In this document: positions 17,341 to 27,210 of the stretch, one piece after another
Position numbering within the stretch: the stretch's first letter is position 1
How the letters are laid out: each line of letters begins with the position of its first letter
NCBI RefSeq assembly: GCF_002245695.1
Contig: NZ_NOII01000002.1
Span: forward strand, 1 to 64,000
Source: Fictibacillus aquaticus
GTDB lineage: Bacteria; Bacillota; Bacilli; Bacillales; Fictibacillaceae
Direction: 5' to 3'
DNA: 64,000 nucleotides
The notes under the pieces: generated by a model
The model's database searches: none
Told to the model about the DNA's origin: nothing
The model's input: the letters and a program-made list of their open reading frames with translations, nothing else
Program-made: the position numbers and the translations under genes

Positions 17341-17718
17341 ATGGAATGGATTATTTTGGCGGCAATCGCCGCCGCTTTAGTAGCGTTTGTCACTTTTAAG
17401 GCCTTGTCACAGAAAAAGTATTTAAAGACGCTGAACGAAGAAGAGTTTAAAGCTGGATACAGAAAAGCTCAGCTGATCGATGTGCGCGAACCCGATGAGT
17501 TTAAGAACGGTCATATCCTTGGAGCAAGAAATATCCCGCTTTCTCAGCTGCGCCAGCGCATCGGCGAGGTTCGCAGCGACCAGCCTGTCTATCTCTACTG
17601 CGAAAGCGGATTCCGCAGTGTACGCGCGGCCCAGTTCCTGCGCAAGAAAAAGTACAGCGGTCTGCATCATCTGCAAGGCGGATTTAAAAAGTGGACAGGT
17701 AAAGTCAAGAAAGCTTAA
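17341..17718 (+). CDS. yqhL: Membrane-anchored rhodanese YqhL
   Basis: Rhodanese-like sulfurtransferase domain behind one N-terminal membrane helix (about residues 3-20). It is 125 residues; active-site loop CESGFRS with Cys87, typical of single-domain rhodaneses. Motif LIDVREPDEFKNGHI is the CH2A-like region and LQGGFKKW the CH2B-like region. Start 17341 lies 8 nt after AAAGGAG. The sulfur donor and acceptor are unknown. Divergent from lipM, as in B. subtilis. Confidence 0.9.
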   Translation: MEWIILAAIAAALVAFVTFKALSQKKYLKTLNEEEFKAGYRKAQLIDVREPDEFKNGHILGARNIPLSQLRQRIGEVRSDQPVYLYCESGFRSVRAAQFLRKKKYSGLHHLQGGFKKWTGKVKKA

Positions 17719-17720
17719 AA

Positions 17721-17750
17721 AAAGAAGGCTGATAAAGCCTTCTTTTTTGT
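17721..17750. terminator. Bidirectional terminator after yqhL
   Basis: AAGAAGGC TGATAAA GCCTTCTT with T-runs on both strands lies between yqhL and the convergent small gene at 17752-17994. Confidence 0.85.
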
Positions 17751-17751
17751 T

Positions 17752-17994
17752 TTATTCTCTATTCTCTTTATTTTCCCACTCTGTCAGCAAACTCTCCCTC
17801 TTCGCTGCTTCGTCTATCTCTTCCTTCACTTTCATCCATGACAAATTATGAATGACTCTCTCTTTTACGGTCATCAGCAGCTTGTCCCTCACATCCGTCA
17901 ATACGTGATCGTCTTTCGCTTTTCCAGCATAAAGCAATCTTTCCAGCCTGCAGTAATGGTCTTTTTCCGTTGCATCCATATATTCAAACAGCAT
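17752..17994 (-). CDS. Small hypothetical protein, 80 residues
   Basis: I do not recognise this protein. It is mostly helical and highly charged (KVKEEIDEAAKRESLLTEWENKENRE at the C-terminus, of which only the composition is informative), with no membrane segment. It has a textbook ribosome site AAGGAGGG 7 nt before the ATG at 17994, which argues that it is expressed. It lies alone between the gcvPB terminator and the yqhL terminator. Confidence 0.6.
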   Translation of the reverse strand: MLFEYMDATEKDHYCRLERLLYAGKAKDDHVLTDVRDKLLMTVKERVIHNLSWMKVKEEIDEAAKRESLLTEWENKENRE

Positions 17995-18060
17995 TAATTT
18001 CCCTCCTTTATAAAAGGAGTATTCTATCTTTGCCAAATTATGAATCTATCACTAATAAAA

Positions 18061-18084
18061 CAGCTCCCTTTATATAGGGAGCTG
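18061..18084 (-). terminator. Terminator after gcvPB
   Basis: CAGCTCCC TATATAAA GGGAGCTG followed by TTTTATT on the minus strand, just after the gcvPB stop. Confidence 0.8.
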
Positions 18085-18089
18085 AAAAC

Positions 18090-19550
18090 TTATGCTTTTT
18101 GGTAACGGAGGATCGGCTTTCGTGCAGCGGTCGCTTCATCCAACCGTTTAACGACTGTCGTATGAGGTGCTTCCTGCACGATTTCAGGTGTTTCTTCAGC
18201 TTCTTTCGCGATCTGGATCATCTTTTCGATAAACTCATCCAATGTTTCTTTTGATTCTGTTTCTGTTGGCTCGATCATGATCGCCTCTTCTACGCTGAGC
18301 GGGAAGTAAATCGTTGGCGGATGATAGCCAAAATCAAGCAGACGCTTCGCCATATCGAGCGTGCGCACGCCGAGTTTTTTCTGACGGCTGCCAGAAAGAA
18401 CGAACTCGTGCTTGCAATGCTGTTTGTACGGCAGCTCAAAATAAGGCTCGAGCTTGCGCATGATATAGTTCGCGTTCAGTACCGCGTTTTCAGAAACCTG
18501 GTGAAGTCCATCCGGTCCCATCGTCATGATGTAAGTGAACGCGCGGACATTGATCCCGAAGTTTCCATAATAAGGCTTGACTCGTCCGATGGATTGAGGA
18601 CGGTTATATTCAAAGCGGTATACATCGTCTTCTTTAATCAGGACAGGTTTCGGCAAAAATGGGATCAGATCCTTCTTGACCCCGACAGGGCCGGAACCTG
18701 GCCCGCCGCCGCCGTGCGGTCCTGTGAAAGTTTTATGCAGGTTAAGATGGACCACATCGAAGCCCATGTCGCCAGGTCGTGCGAATCCAAGGATCGCGTT
18801 GGCGTTCGCTCCGTCATAATAGAGCTTTCCGCCGGCTTCGTGAATGATCGCGGCCATCTCGAGAATGTTTTCTTCAAAAAGCCCAAGCGTGTTAGGATTC
18901 GTGAGCATAAGAGCTGCCGTGTCTGGTCCGACGACGCGCTTTAAGTCCTCAAGGTCTACGAGGCCGCGCTCATCTGATTTTACCGTGATCGAATCAAAAC
19001 CTGCGACTGTAGCGGATGCTGGGTTCGTTCCATGTGCAGAATCGGGAACGATCACTTTCGTCCGGTTAAAATCACCGTTTGCTTCATGGTATGCGCGGAT
19101 CATCATAAGACCTGTCCATTCACCGTGTGCCCCTGCTGCCGGCTGAAGCGTCACTTCGTCCATCCCTGTGATCTCAGCAAGAGACGTCTGCAAGCGGTAC
19201 ATCATCTCCATCGCGCCTTGCACAGTTTCTTCATCCTGCAGCGGGTGGATGGAAGAGAAACCAGGAAAACGTGCTACATCTTCATTGATCTTCGGATTGT
19301 ATTTCATCGTGCAAGAACCTAAAGGGTAGAAGCCTGAATCTACACCGTGGTTTCGGTTTGACAGGGCTGTATAGTGACGGACGATCTGCAGCTCTGACAC
19401 TTCAGGCAGTTCCGCCGCTTCTTGACGGAGGTATTCTGACGGCAATAGCGTCTCGACCGGAATTTCCGGCACATCAAGTGACGGGATGCTGTATCCGACT
19501 CGGCCTTCTGTGGATAGTTCAAAAATTAACGGCTGATGTTCTGTGCGCAT
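18090..19550 (-). CDS. gcvPB: Glycine dehydrogenase (decarboxylating) subunit 2
   Basis: PLP-dependent subunit of the split P protein, which decarboxylates glycine and passes the aminomethyl group to lipoylated GcvH. It is 486 residues; PLP lysine is Lys273 in [14 protein letters not shown], and NPNTLGLFE and [10 protein letters not shown] are family blocks. Its start (ATG 19550 after GGAGGG) overlaps gcvPA by 25 nt, which fits with their forming a heterotetramer. Last gene of the gcv operon. Confidence 0.96.
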   Translation of the reverse strand: MRTEHQPLIFELSTEGRVGYSIPSLDVPEIPVETLLPSEYLRQEAAELPEVSELQIVRHYTALSNRNHGVDSGFYPLGSCTMKYNPKINEDVARFPGFSSIHPLQDEETVQGAMEMMYRLQTSLAEITGMDEVTLQPAAGAHGEWTGLMMIRAYHEANGDFNRTKVIVPDSAHGTNPASATVAGFDSITVKSDERGLVDLEDLKRVVGPDTAALMLTNPNTLGLFEENILEMAAIIHEAGGKLYYDGANANAILGFARPGDMGFDVVHLNLHKTFTGPHGGGGPGSGPVGVKKDLIPFLPKPVLIKEDDVYRFEYNRPQSIGRVKPYYGNFGINVRAFTYIMTMGPDGLHQVSENAVLNANYIMRKLEPYFELPYKQHCKHEFVLSGSRQKKLGVRTLDMAKRLLDFGYHPPTIYFPLSVEEAIMIEPTETESKETLDEFIEKMIQIAKEAEETPEIVQEAPHTTVVKRLDEATAARKPILRYQKA

Positions 19551-20890
19551 GAAAGTCCCTCCAATACATTTGCTAGCCTGTCGATCTCTGCTTTTGTTCT
19601 CATTTCGGTTACGGCAATCAGCATATGACCGGAAAGTTCAGGATAAGAAAGACCGAGGTCATAACCTCCGATGATGCCTTCTTCAAGCAGCTTTTGCTTT
19701 GCATCTTTTACCGGCACGGCAAGCTCCACCACAAACTCATTGAAGAATGGGCCGTCAAATGCTGTTTTCAAACCTTTTTCCTGCAATACTTTTTTCGCAT
19801 AGTGCGCCTTTTGAATGTTTTGCATCGCTACTTCTTTTACACCTTGTTTGCCAAGAGTAGTCATCGCGATCGAAGCAGCAAGTGCGTTTAATGCCTGGTT
19901 AGAGCAGATGTTGCTCGTTGCCTTGTCACGGCGGATGTGCTGCTCGCGAGCCTGCAGTGTGAGAACGAATCCGCGTTTGCCGTTCTCATCGACTGTCTGT
20001 CCGACTAATCTGCCAGGTACTTTTCTCATAAGCTTTGATGATACAGCAAAATATCCGCAGTGCGGTCCGCCGAATCCTTGCGCGATGCCGAACGGCTGCG
20101 CATCGCCGACAACGATATCCGCACCAAATTTGCCCGGCGGAGTAAGCGCCCCAAGTGCTAGAGGATTCGAGGAAACGACAAACATCGCCTTAGCATCATG
20201 TGTGATACTCTCGATCTCTTTCAGCGGCTCGATCTGTCCAAAAAAGTTAGGATATTGAACGAGCACACATGCTGTTTCTCCGTCTACAGCTTCTTTCAAT
20301 GCAGATAGAGAGGTAAGACCGTTTTCGGTATCCACTTCTACCACCTCAAAGTTCTGACCGTACGCGTACGTTTTCAGTACATCACGAGATTCCGGATGAA
20401 CGGATTTCGAAACGATTATTTTTTTGCGTTTCGTCTGGGCTGCTGACAGCAATGCCGCTTCAGCCAATGAAGTTCCTCCATCATACATGGAAGAGTTCGC
20501 TACATCCATTCCGGTAAGCTCGCAGATCATGCTTTGAAATTCAAAGATTGCCTGAAGTTCTCCTTGCGAGATTTCCGGCTGATAAGGCGTATAGGCCGTA
20601 TAGAATTCTGAACGGAGCAGCATATGGTTAACGACTGACGACGTATAGTGGTCATATACTCCTGCGCCTAGAAATGACGAATATTCCTTCGTGTTAACGT
20701 TTTTTGCAGCAAGCCTTCCCATTTCTTTCAAAAGTTCCGGCTCAGACAGTGCCTCTTCAATCTGAAGTCTTCCTCTGAACCTTACTTTCTCAGGAATATC
20801 CTGAAAAAGCTCCTCCGTCGTTTCAATACCGATGGCTTCAAGCATCGCTTTCTTATCTTGATCTGTCATTGGAAGATAACGAAATGTCAT
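19526..20890 (-). CDS. gcvPA: Glycine dehydrogenase (decarboxylating) subunit 1
   Basis: Partner subunit of GcvPB in the split P protein. It is 454 residues with the PLP-fold but without the active lysine, as expected; [31 protein letters not shown] and [15 protein letters not shown] are characteristic. It follows gcvT by 16 nt in the same operon. Full length and in frame. Confidence 0.95.
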   Translation of the reverse strand: MTFRYLPMTDQDKKAMLEAIGIETTEELFQDIPEKVRFRGRLQIEEALSEPELLKEMGRLAAKNVNTKEYSSFLGAGVYDHYTSSVVNHMLLRSEFYTAYTPYQPEISQGELQAIFEFQSMICELTGMDVANSSMYDGGTSLAEAALLSAAQTKRKKIIVSKSVHPESRDVLKTYAYGQNFEVVEVDTENGLTSLSALKEAVDGETACVLVQYPNFFGQIEPLKEIESITHDAKAMFVVSSNPLALGALTPPGKFGADIVVGDAQPFGIAQGFGGPHCGYFAVSSKLMRKVPGRLVGQTVDENGKRGFVLTLQAREQHIRRDKATSNICSNQALNALAASIAMTTLGKQGVKEVAMQNIQKAHYAKKVLQEKGLKTAFDGPFFNEFVVELAVPVKDAKQKLLEEGIIGGYDLGLSYPELSGHMLIAVTEMRTKAEIDRLANVLEGLSCAQNISR

Positions 20891-20906
20891 GATGTTTTCC
20901 CCTCCG

Positions 20907-22004
20907 TTAGCCTTTTTTATAAAACGGCGCCTTTACGACGACCGCTTTTAATGTTTTCTGGCGGATCTGAACTTCTACCTCAGTGCCAAGCTCGGCATAT
21001 TCAGTCTCTATGAGCGCAAGGCCCAGATTCTTTTTCAATGTAGGAGACTGTGTTCCTGTCGTAACTTCCCCGATTTTCTCACCGTTTTTCAGCACTTCGT
21101 AATGACTGCGCGGAATGCCCTTATCGATCATCTCGATGCCGACAAGCTTACGCGGCGCGCCTTCTGCTTTCTGGCGGGCAAGAACTTCCTGTCCGATAAA
21201 CGGAGTTTCTTTATCTGTTTTGACAACAAAACCGATTCCGGCTTCAATCGGCGTTATATCTTTTGTAAGCTCCTGTCCGTAAAGAGCAAGACGGGCTTCA
21301 AAACGGAGTGTATCACGTGCCCCGAGGCCGCATGGAAGGATTCCTTCAGGCTCTCCTGCTTCGAGAATTTTTGCCCACAGTTCAGGCGCATCCTTTTCGT
21401 CAAGATAGATCTCAAAGCCGTCTTCGCCTGTGTAGCCTGTACGGGATACAAGAGCACTCAGCCCGTTCAAGTCTACATTTTCTTCAAAACGGAAGAATCC
21501 GATCTTTGAAAGGTCTGTATCTGTCAGCTTTTGCAGCACCTTTTCTGACAGCGGTCCCTGAAGCGCCAGCTGGCCGATATGATCGGAGATGTTAATCAAT
21601 TCCACGCCTTCTGTTACATGAGATTTCAGCCAGTCAAAATCCTTTTCAATGTTAGAAGCGTTTACAACGAGCAAGTAATCGTTCTCGGCACGGCGATAAA
21701 TCAGTAGATCATCGACTGTCCCGCCGTCTTCATAGCACATTGCCGTGTATTGAGCTTGTCCATCTGATAGTTTAGAAACATCGTTTGTCATCGTGAGCTG
21801 CAAGAAAGACAAAGCTTCCGGCCCTTTCACTTCAAACTCTCCCATGTGGGAAACGTCAAATAAACCAGCACGTGTTCTTACTGCTTCGTGTTCTTCTTTA
21901 ATGCTTGAAAACTGCACAGGCAGCTCCCATCCTCCGAAATCGATCACTTTTCCGCCATACGACTTGTATAGGTCAAAGAGCGAAGTCCGCTGTAATACCG
22001 TCAT
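20907..22004 (-). CDS. gcvT: Aminomethyltransferase (T protein)
   Basis: Transfers the methylene group from aminomethyl-GcvH to tetrahydrofolate, releasing ammonia. It is 365 residues with the THF-binding signatures [32 protein letters not shown] and [10 protein letters not shown], and the conserved aspartate in SDHIGQ. Start ATG 22004 after AAGGGAGGAATATTCA. First gene of the operon and directly downstream of the glycine riboswitch. Confidence 0.96.
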   Translation of the reverse strand: MTVLQRTSLFDLYKSYGGKVIDFGGWELPVQFSSIKEEHEAVRTRAGLFDVSHMGEFEVKGPEALSFLQLTMTNDVSKLSDGQAQYTAMCYEDGGTVDDLLIYRRAENDYLLVVNASNIEKDFDWLKSHVTEGVELINISDHIGQLALQGPLSEKVLQKLTDTDLSKIGFFRFEENVDLNGLSALVSRTGYTGEDGFEIYLDEKDAPELWAKILEAGEPEGILPCGLGARDTLRFEARLALYGQELTKDITPIEAGIGFVVKTDKETPFIGQEVLARQKAEGAPRKLVGIEMIDKGIPRSHYEVLKNGEKIGEVTTGTQSPTLKKNLGLALIETEYAELGTEVEVQIRQKTLKAVVVKAPFYKKG

Positions 22005-22056
22005 TGAATATTCCTCCCTTTCAAGCTAGCGCAAATTTTCTAACCATTTCGGACGT

Positions 22057-22262
22057 AAAAAAGGACAGAGGAATCCCGTTAATCGGGGTATCCTCTGTCC
22101 TGCAACCGGTAAGTTTCTCAAAATACGAGTTTCTTCGTTGGTGGCTCATAAAATAGAGCGCTCTCCAGAGATGCGTCAAACAAGAGTCTTTTTGCCTGAG
22201 AGTTTCACTTCCGCTTGCTCCTTCGGCGTCGCCGTCCGGCGATCTCTCCTCCTGCTTTCATT
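22057..22262 (-). ncRNA. Glycine riboswitch (gcvT element) with terminator
   Basis: On the minus strand: GGAGAGATCGCC, GCCGAAGGAGCAAGC and AAACTCTCAGGC make a standard first aptamer (about 22163-22255). CTCTGGAGAGCG, CCACCAACGAAGAAAC, AAACTTACCGG and CAGGACAGAGG form a second, degenerate aptamer (about 22085-22172). The hairpin GGACAGAGGATACCCC/GGGATTCCTCTGTCC (22063-22100) plus TTTTTT is a terminator whose 5-prime arm overlaps the end of aptamer 2. This is the usual ON-switch logic: glycine binding prevents termination and lets gcvT-gcvPA-gcvPB be read. Confidence 0.92.
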
Positions 22263-22429
22263 CGCGGGTATGTAATTATTCCAGAACGTCCATACTAGAA
22301 TTAATTTGGTTGGTACATTATTATCCTATCATTTTTATCTTTTATAAGGCAATGCCTTTTGTGGCTTTGTTTGTGCATTGCTGACGCAGATTACCTCTTA
22401 TCATATAAGGAAAGGAATTCCTGCCGCCT

Positions 22430-24127
22430 ATGAATACTCCCATTCAGTTTCAAAGAGACTGGCATGACGAATTTTTAAAAAGAATAGAAGACGACGGCCC
22501 ATGGGCGAACTGGGAGCTATATAATCTGGCACTCGAAGCAGAGAGCCATACTTGTTCTCCAGACTTTTTAGGTCTCCAGTCTCCAAACCACCTTCCTCAT
22601 ATGACATTCCTGCCTCATCAGCTTAATGTCGCTAAAACCGTAATAGAAGAAATGAACGGAAAAGCGATCTTAGCAGATGAAGTAGGGCTCGGAAAAACAA
22701 TTGAGGCTGGCTTGATTCTAAAAGAATATATGATTCGGGGCCTGGCAAAAAAGGTGCTGATCTTAGTGCCTGCTTCCCTTGTCATACAGTGGGAACAGGA
22801 ACTGAACCAGAAATTTTTTATTCCTGCCGTCGCCCAAAGAAAATCTTATGTTTGGGAGCAGTGCGAAGTGGTCGTCTCAAGCATAGATACGGCGAAGCGC
22901 AGCCCGCACCGTGATATAGTTCTGAACCAGGATTATGACATCGTCGTCATTGATGAGGCGCATAAACTAAAGAATAAGAGAACAAAAAACTATGAATTTG
23001 TGCAGCTTCTGAAAAAAAAGTTCTGCCTGCTCCTGACAGCCACTCCTGTTCAAAACCGAGTGGAAGAAATCTTCAACCTTGTCACTCTGTTAAAACCGGG
23101 ACACCTTGGGAACCAGGAAAACTTTGATAAAGACTTCCGAAATGACCGCCATTCGCTTAAAAACGAAGAAAAACTGAAGCAGCTCGTCAACAAAGTGATG
23201 GTTCGCAACCGCCGAGAAGAAACAGGTCTGAAGTGGCCGAAACGAATCGTCAAAACTATACCCATTCAGCTCTCTGAAAGTGAACGCAATTTATACGACA
23301 GCATCAGCGAGCTAAAGAGCGAACCTTATTTCCAGCGCAGCAAGTTCGCTGTTCTTACGCTGCTGCGTGAAGTTTGCAGTTCAAGAGAAGCGGCTTTCAT
23401 CACTCTCCGCAACATGCTGCAGAAACTTGAGAATAGTCCGTATGCACAGCAGCTGATCGCATCACAGATGAAAAAGGTGGAACTCGTCACTCAGAATTCG
23501 AAGGCGATGAAAGCACTGGAGCTGATCCAGTCCATTGATTCTAAGGTGATCATTTTTACAGAATACCGGGCAACACAGCTTTATCTGCAATGGTTTCTTC
23601 AGCAGAACGGCATCTCTTCTGTTCCGTTCCGGGGAGGCTTTAAAAGGAGCAAAAAAGACTGGATGACCCATTTATTTAAGAACCACGCACAGGTTCTTAT
23701 CGCGACAGAAGCCGGCGGTGAAGGGATCAACCTGCAGTTCTGCCAAAACATCATCAACTATGACCTCCCATGGAATCCGATGAGGATCGAACAGAGAATC
23801 GGCCGTGTACACCGTATCGGCCAGCAAGGGGATGTTTATATCTATAACTTTGCAACGGAGAATACCATTGAAGAGCATATCCTGAACCTTCTTTATAACA
23901 AGATTAATTTGTTCGAAAGTGTGATCGGGGAACTTGATGAAATTCTGACAAAGTTTGAAATGAAAAATATAGAAAACTATATTTCAGATATTTTGGCAAG
24001 TTCAGAGAGCGAAGGCGAGATCAGGCTGAAGATGGACAATCTCGCTTCTCTCATCAACCTTGAAGGCGGCATTCAGCGGAAAGGGTGGGAAGAGCATGCA
24101 GCAGCACGAGATTCATCGCTTTCTTGA
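22430..24127 (+). CDS. yqhH: SNF2-family helicase YqhH
   Basis: Superfamily 2 double-stranded DNA translocase of the SNF2/RapA type, 565 residues. Walker A DEVGLGKT (83-90), DEAH box (175-178), LLTATPVQNR as motif III, FTEYRATQ and LIATEAGGEGINLQ as motifs IV-V and the arginine-rich QRIGRVHRIGQ as motif VI. No extra domains are visible. Its substrate is unknown. YqhG starts inside its 3-prime end, so they probably work together. Divergent from the gcv operon. Confidence 0.92.
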   Translation: MNTPIQFQRDWHDEFLKRIEDDGPWANWELYNLALEAESHTCSPDFLGLQSPNHLPHMTFLPHQLNVAKTVIEEMNGKAILADEVGLGKTIEAGLILKEYMIRGLAKKVLILVPASLVIQWEQELNQKFFIPAVAQRKSYVWEQCEVVVSSIDTAKRSPHRDIVLNQDYDIVVIDEAHKLKNKRTKNYEFVQLLKKKFCLLLTATPVQNRVEEIFNLVTLLKPGHLGNQENFDKDFRNDRHSLKNEEKLKQLVNKVMVRNRREETGLKWPKRIVKTIPIQLSESERNLYDSISELKSEPYFQRSKFAVLTLLREVCSSREAAFITLRNMLQKLENSPYAQQLIASQMKKVELVTQNSKAMKALELIQSIDSKVIIFTEYRATQLYLQWFLQQNGISSVPFRGGFKRSKKDWMTHLFKNHAQVLIATEAGGEGINLQFCQNIINYDLPWNPMRIEQRIGRVHRIGQQGDVYIYNFATENTIEEHILNLLYNKINLFESVIGELDEILTKFEMKNIENYISDILASSESEGEIRLKMDNLASLINLEGGIQRKGWEEHAAARDSSLS

Positions 24128-24875
24128 ACGGTATTTTATCGCGAACGAATGCGAGATGGTAGAGAAAAACTTCAGTTACATGAAGGTTCAGCTAACGATT
24201 GAACTTGATAAAGTGCTCATGAACAGACCGTTCTATTGGCACTATCAAGAAAAAACCGGCGCTCCGCCGAACCCGATGGCACTCACGCTCGTTACAGGAC
24301 AGCAGCATCCTCCAGACGGGAAAGGAGAGTTTATTCATTTCGGCTCTCCCCGACTGCACCAGATTTTCTCGTCAGCAAAAAAGCTGGCATCTTTTATCAG
24401 AATGTACGAGAGTGTTCCCCGTCAAGGCGCACATCATATCCCGCTCAGCCCTTGGCTCTGTCTGAACGTTAAAGTTTCTTACCGGTGCGATCGCAAGAAG
24501 GACATGATTCTATCATACGGGCTGCATTTGATTAACGGAGAAATACAAAGCCAGTTTCACGACAGGCTCAAGACACTGCTGCTCACAAAGCGCATCCCTG
24601 ATTTTTGCTATACACTTTCTCCTCTTATCAAGCCTGTATCCGGCATAAAAAGGATCGAGAATGTGATCACAGAATACATTGAACAGGACGACCACAGCTG
24701 GGCGGCCGACGCCCGGCTGCGCTGGAAAGAGGATGAAGATTTATTGGAGAGCTTTTATGAAGGCGAAAGCGATAAACCGGAATCCTATCATGTTGAAAAA
24801 GAAGCACTGAAAACTCAGTATGATCCTGCTGTATCGGTCGAAATCATCAATGGCGGCTTGTTTTATCTTCAGTAG
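24096..24875 (+). CDS. yqhG: YqhG-family protein
   Basis: Conserved protein of 259 residues found with YqhH; function unknown. Features include ELDKVLMNRPFYWHYQEKTG, RLHQIF and SYRCDRKKDMILSYGLHLING. No catalytic motif or membrane segment can be named. Start 24096 follows GGGTGGGA and overlaps yqhH by 32 nt, so the pair is translationally linked; an accessory role for the helicase is inferred from that only. Confidence 0.88.
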   Translation: MQQHEIHRFLERYFIANECEMVEKNFSYMKVQLTIELDKVLMNRPFYWHYQEKTGAPPNPMALTLVTGQQHPPDGKGEFIHFGSPRLHQIFSSAKKLASFIRMYESVPRQGAHHIPLSPWLCLNVKVSYRCDRKKDMILSYGLHLINGEIQSQFHDRLKTLLLTKRIPDFCYTLSPLIKPVSGIKRIENVITEYIEQDDHSWAADARLRWKEDEDLLESFYEGESDKPESYHVEKEALKTQYDPAVSVEIINGGLFYLQ

Positions 24876-24888
24876 AACATAAATAAAC

Positions 24889-24918
24889 CCCCGGCATAAC
24901 TGCCGGGGATTTATTTTC
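24889..24918 (+). terminator. Terminator after yqhG
   Basis: CCCCGGCA TAAC TGCCGGGG followed by ATTTATTTT; lies between convergent yqhG and yqzE. Confidence 0.85.
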
Positions 24919-25090
24919 GTTTGAAGAAATACTTCAGCGCCATCGGTAAAATGCCAAAAAGTTCGACAGACACAGGCTGTTTTTCCTGTTTGCGCTGCAT
25001 CCTCCGCTCTCTTCTTGTCGTTGCCGGCTCATCCATATACTGTACGATTTTTTTCGTTACGACTTTAACAAGCTCGTCTCCTGAAGCCAT
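24911..25090 (-). CDS. yqzE: YqzE-family small protein
   Basis: Fifty-nine residues: MASGDELVKVVTKK at the N-terminus, a basic middle (TTRRERRMQRKQEKQ) and a hydrophobic end with ELFGILPMALKYFF. The ending resembles B. subtilis YqzE, which lies downstream of comGG. Start at 25090 follows GAGGTGAT by 7 nt. It is 37 nt downstream of aroK. Function unknown. Confidence 0.85.
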   Translation of the reverse strand: MASGDELVKVVTKKIVQYMDEPATTRRERRMQRKQEKQPVSVELFGILPMALKYFFKRK

Positions 25091-25127
25091 CTGCAGATCA
25101 CCTCGTTTTACAACTATGATGACCGGA

Positions 25128-25643
25128 TTAAGTCATGTTTAAACGGAGAGTGCTCAAAATCTCTTCCGCTACGTCATGAGGGCTTTTCTTGTCCGTTAGT
25201 ACAAAAACATCGCAGTCCTCATAGTATTGGACTCTTTGTTCAAGCAGCTGCCGGATATCTTCTTCGCTTTTTTGGCTGAGCACAGGCCGCTTCTCTCTCT
25301 CTTCTTTACTGTCAAGTCTGGAAAGAATGTGTCCAAAGCTTGTTTTTAAATAAACCACATACCCTGTGTTCTTCATATAGTTTCTGTTCGCTTCAGAAAC
25401 AGGAAGCCCTCCTCCTGTAATGACTACACAGTCATATTCCGGCATTTTCTTCAGCATTTCTGTTTCAAGTTCTCGAAACGCACGCTCACCCTCTTCAGCA
25501 AAAATCGAAGAGATGTTCTTTCCGGTCTGCACTTCAATCTCTGAATCCATATCATAATACGGGACACCGAGCAGTCTTGAGAGAATCGTGCCTGCTGACG
25601 ATTTTCCGCTTCCCATAAATCCTGTTAAATATATCGTTTTCAT
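25128..25643 (-). CDS. aroK: Shikimate kinase
   Basis: Phosphorylates shikimate at O3 with ATP. It is 171 residues with P-loop GFMGSGKSS (8-16), DMDSEIE (Mg/shikimate Asp), the FRELE Arg and VITGGGLPV as the shikimate-binding Gly-rich loop; RPVLS is the lid region. The ATG at 25643 overlaps the comGG stop as ATGA, so aroK is read as the last part of the comG transcription unit or coupled to it; the open frame to 25661 is not needed. Confidence 0.93.
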   Translation of the reverse strand: MKTIYLTGFMGSGKSSAGTILSRLLGVPYYDMDSEIEVQTGKNISSIFAEEGERAFRELETEMLKKMPEYDCVVITGGGLPVSEANRNYMKNTGYVVYLKTSFGHILSRLDSKEEREKRPVLSQKSEEDIRQLLEQRVQYYEDCDVFVLTDKKSPHDVAEEILSTLRLNMT

Positions 25644-26035
25644 CCTTTTTCTTCTGTCCAATCTGTAATGTTATTTGATTCCTTCAAATAAAAGAAGGCT
25701 GCTTTTTTCTTTCTCCCGCTGCTGCTTGATGTTTCGAGGATCACATGAAACGTCAAGCTGTCGGTGGTATCAATATAGCACACCACAGAACGATTATCAT
25801 GATGAAACTGAAGTTCGGCTGGATAAACGTATTCTTTGTCACTATTAATATGGAAGACCGCGTAACGGGCGCCAGCCATTAGAAGAGTGCCGTCTTCTTT
25901 AACACTTCCCTCCTGCTGAAGAAACTTTCTTTCTGATACCATCATTTCAGATGCTGACATTATGGTGTAAAAAAGTCCGAAACAGATGATTAAGATAACC
26001 GGATAGACAAAGCCTCTCTCATCCGTCTTTTTCAT
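25640..26035 (-). CDS. comGG: Competence protein ComGG
   Basis: Minor pseudopilin-like protein of the competence pilus, 131 residues. It has an N-terminal hydrophobic segment (GFVYPVILIICFGLFYTIMS) preceded by KKTDER, and poor sequence conservation as usual for ComGG. The ATG at 26035 overlaps the comGF stop (ATGA); a longer frame to 26110 lies wholly inside comGF. Identity rests mainly on order. Confidence 0.85.
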   Translation of the reverse strand: MKKTDERGFVYPVILIICFGLFYTIMSASEMMVSERKFLQQEGSVKEDGTLLMAGARYAVFHINSDKEYVYPAELQFHHDNRSVVCYIDTTDSLTFHVILETSSSSGRKKKAAFFYLKESNNITDWTEEKG

Positions 26036-26475
26036 ATTCCCCATTGCAGCGGCAAGTAAGAACGTTCCGCCTTTTTTCCCGCAAAATCTACAATTTTCAG
26101 GATAATCCATCTTCCGTTATTTTCTGCTGTAAATGAAGCGGTGTTTTGGAGCCATATTTCGTGACCGGTCCCGTTAACCTGTTTCCTTATCCGCCCTTGA
26201 TAAAAAGAAAACACGAGAATATCGCCATTCTTCGCTTTTAATACGAGCTGTTGCTGTGATACCACTACTTCCTTTGCAGCTCGTATTTCCTTTCCGATAT
26301 CGGTAAAAAACATCTCCGTCTCTTCAATAGTCGTTCCCTTACTTTCTTTCCCTGCAAAAGTTATTGCTTTGATTAGCAGCGGCACTAGGGCCGCAATAGC
26401 TAAAATTATGGCAAGCGAGATGATCAGCTCAATCAAAGTTATCCCTTTTTCATTCCATCGTGCTTTAATCCGCAT
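26032..26475 (-). CDS. comGF: Competence protein ComGF
   Basis: Minor pseudopilin of 147 residues with a prepilin-type N-terminus: KARWNEKG then ITLIELIISLAIILAIAAL. The glycine before ITLIE is the likely ComC cleavage site. The C-terminal domain is beta-rich. Starts 8 nt after GGGAG, within the end of comGE. Assembles with ComGC into the transformation pseudopilus. Confidence 0.88.
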   Translation of the reverse strand: MRIKARWNEKGITLIELIISLAIILAIAALVPLLIKAITFAGKESKGTTIEETEMFFTDIGKEIRAAKEVVVSQQQLVLKAKNGDILVFSFYQGRIRKQVNGTGHEIWLQNTASFTAENNGRWIILKIVDFAGKKAERSYLPLQWGI

Positions 26476-26777
26476 TTTTTATACTCCCTGCCATTTGAAC
26501 CTGAAAAACGGACACACACTTCGGTAAAGCCGTTACTGAGTGTATCCCGCTCCACTATGAATTCTGTTCCATTTAGTTTGACAGGCTCAGATTCTTCGGT
26601 TATCTCCATTAAAAGTACATTTTCCAGCACTTCAATGCTTTGCCTTAGCTCCCGCGTTGTCTCGGCCTCCTCGTACAATAGATTCAGAGCAGGAAGTCCA
26701 GCTGCAGCGATGCAAGAAAGCAGAAGAAGCGATGATATGGCTTCCATCATCAGGTAGCCTCTATCGTTCTTCAACAT
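26439..26777 (-). CDS. comGE: Competence protein ComGE
   Basis: Minor pseudopilin of 112 residues; MLKNDRGYLMMEAISSLLLL is a modified prepilin signal with G-Y instead of the usual G-F. It overlaps comGD by 17 nt and comGF by 37 nt. The frame to 26807 extends into comGD and is not favoured. Low conservation is normal for this protein. Confidence 0.82.
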   Translation of the reverse strand: MLKNDRGYLMMEAISSLLLLSCIAAAGLPALNLLYEEAETTRELRQSIEVLENVLLMEITEESEPVKLNGTEFIVERDTLSNGFTEVCVRFSGSNGREYKKCGLKHDGMKKG

Positions 26778-27210
26778 AAAACCTGCCCTTCCCGATCTGG
26801 AACACAAGGTGAAACCTTTTTTTCCCTGCGCGGATCATCAGCATCCCTCCCTGACTGATGTTTCCCCTCGGATTATAAACGATGCTGAGCGGCATCGTGA
26901 TCGGCTCTACAGTGATAAACTCTGGATAGACTACTTTTTTGTAAACTTTTGCTGCACCCATGCGAACACTATAAGTATGATCTTGATGAAAGACAAAGGT
27001 AACAAAAGATTCATTTACTGCTGCAGTCTGCTGGGTGAAATAAAGATCTTTTTTTAATGACTTCAGAAAAGCTTTTGTCTGAACGCTCTTATGAAACGAT
27101 TGAAATGAATACCAGCCAGCACCTGTTAATAAAGACAGAGCAAGGAGAACGATCATCACCTCTGCTAACGTAAATCCGTCCTCTCCCGCTTGCATTCTTA
27201 TCCGTTTCAT
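26761..27210 (-). CDS. comGD: Competence protein ComGD
   Basis: Minor pseudopilin of 149 residues; prepilin motif GEDG then FTLAEVMIVLLALSLLTGAG. The ATG at 27210 overlaps the comGC stop codon (ATGA), showing translational coupling. The rest is a soluble beta-rich domain with a YNPRGNISQGGML segment. Part of the DNA uptake pilus. Confidence 0.88.
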   Translation of the reverse strand: MKRIRMQAGEDGFTLAEVMIVLLALSLLTGAGWYSFQSFHKSVQTKAFLKSLKKDLYFTQQTAAVNESFVTFVFHQDHTYSVRMGAAKVYKKVVYPEFITVEPITMPLSIVYNPRGNISQGGMLMIRAGKKRFHLVFQIGKGRFYVEER

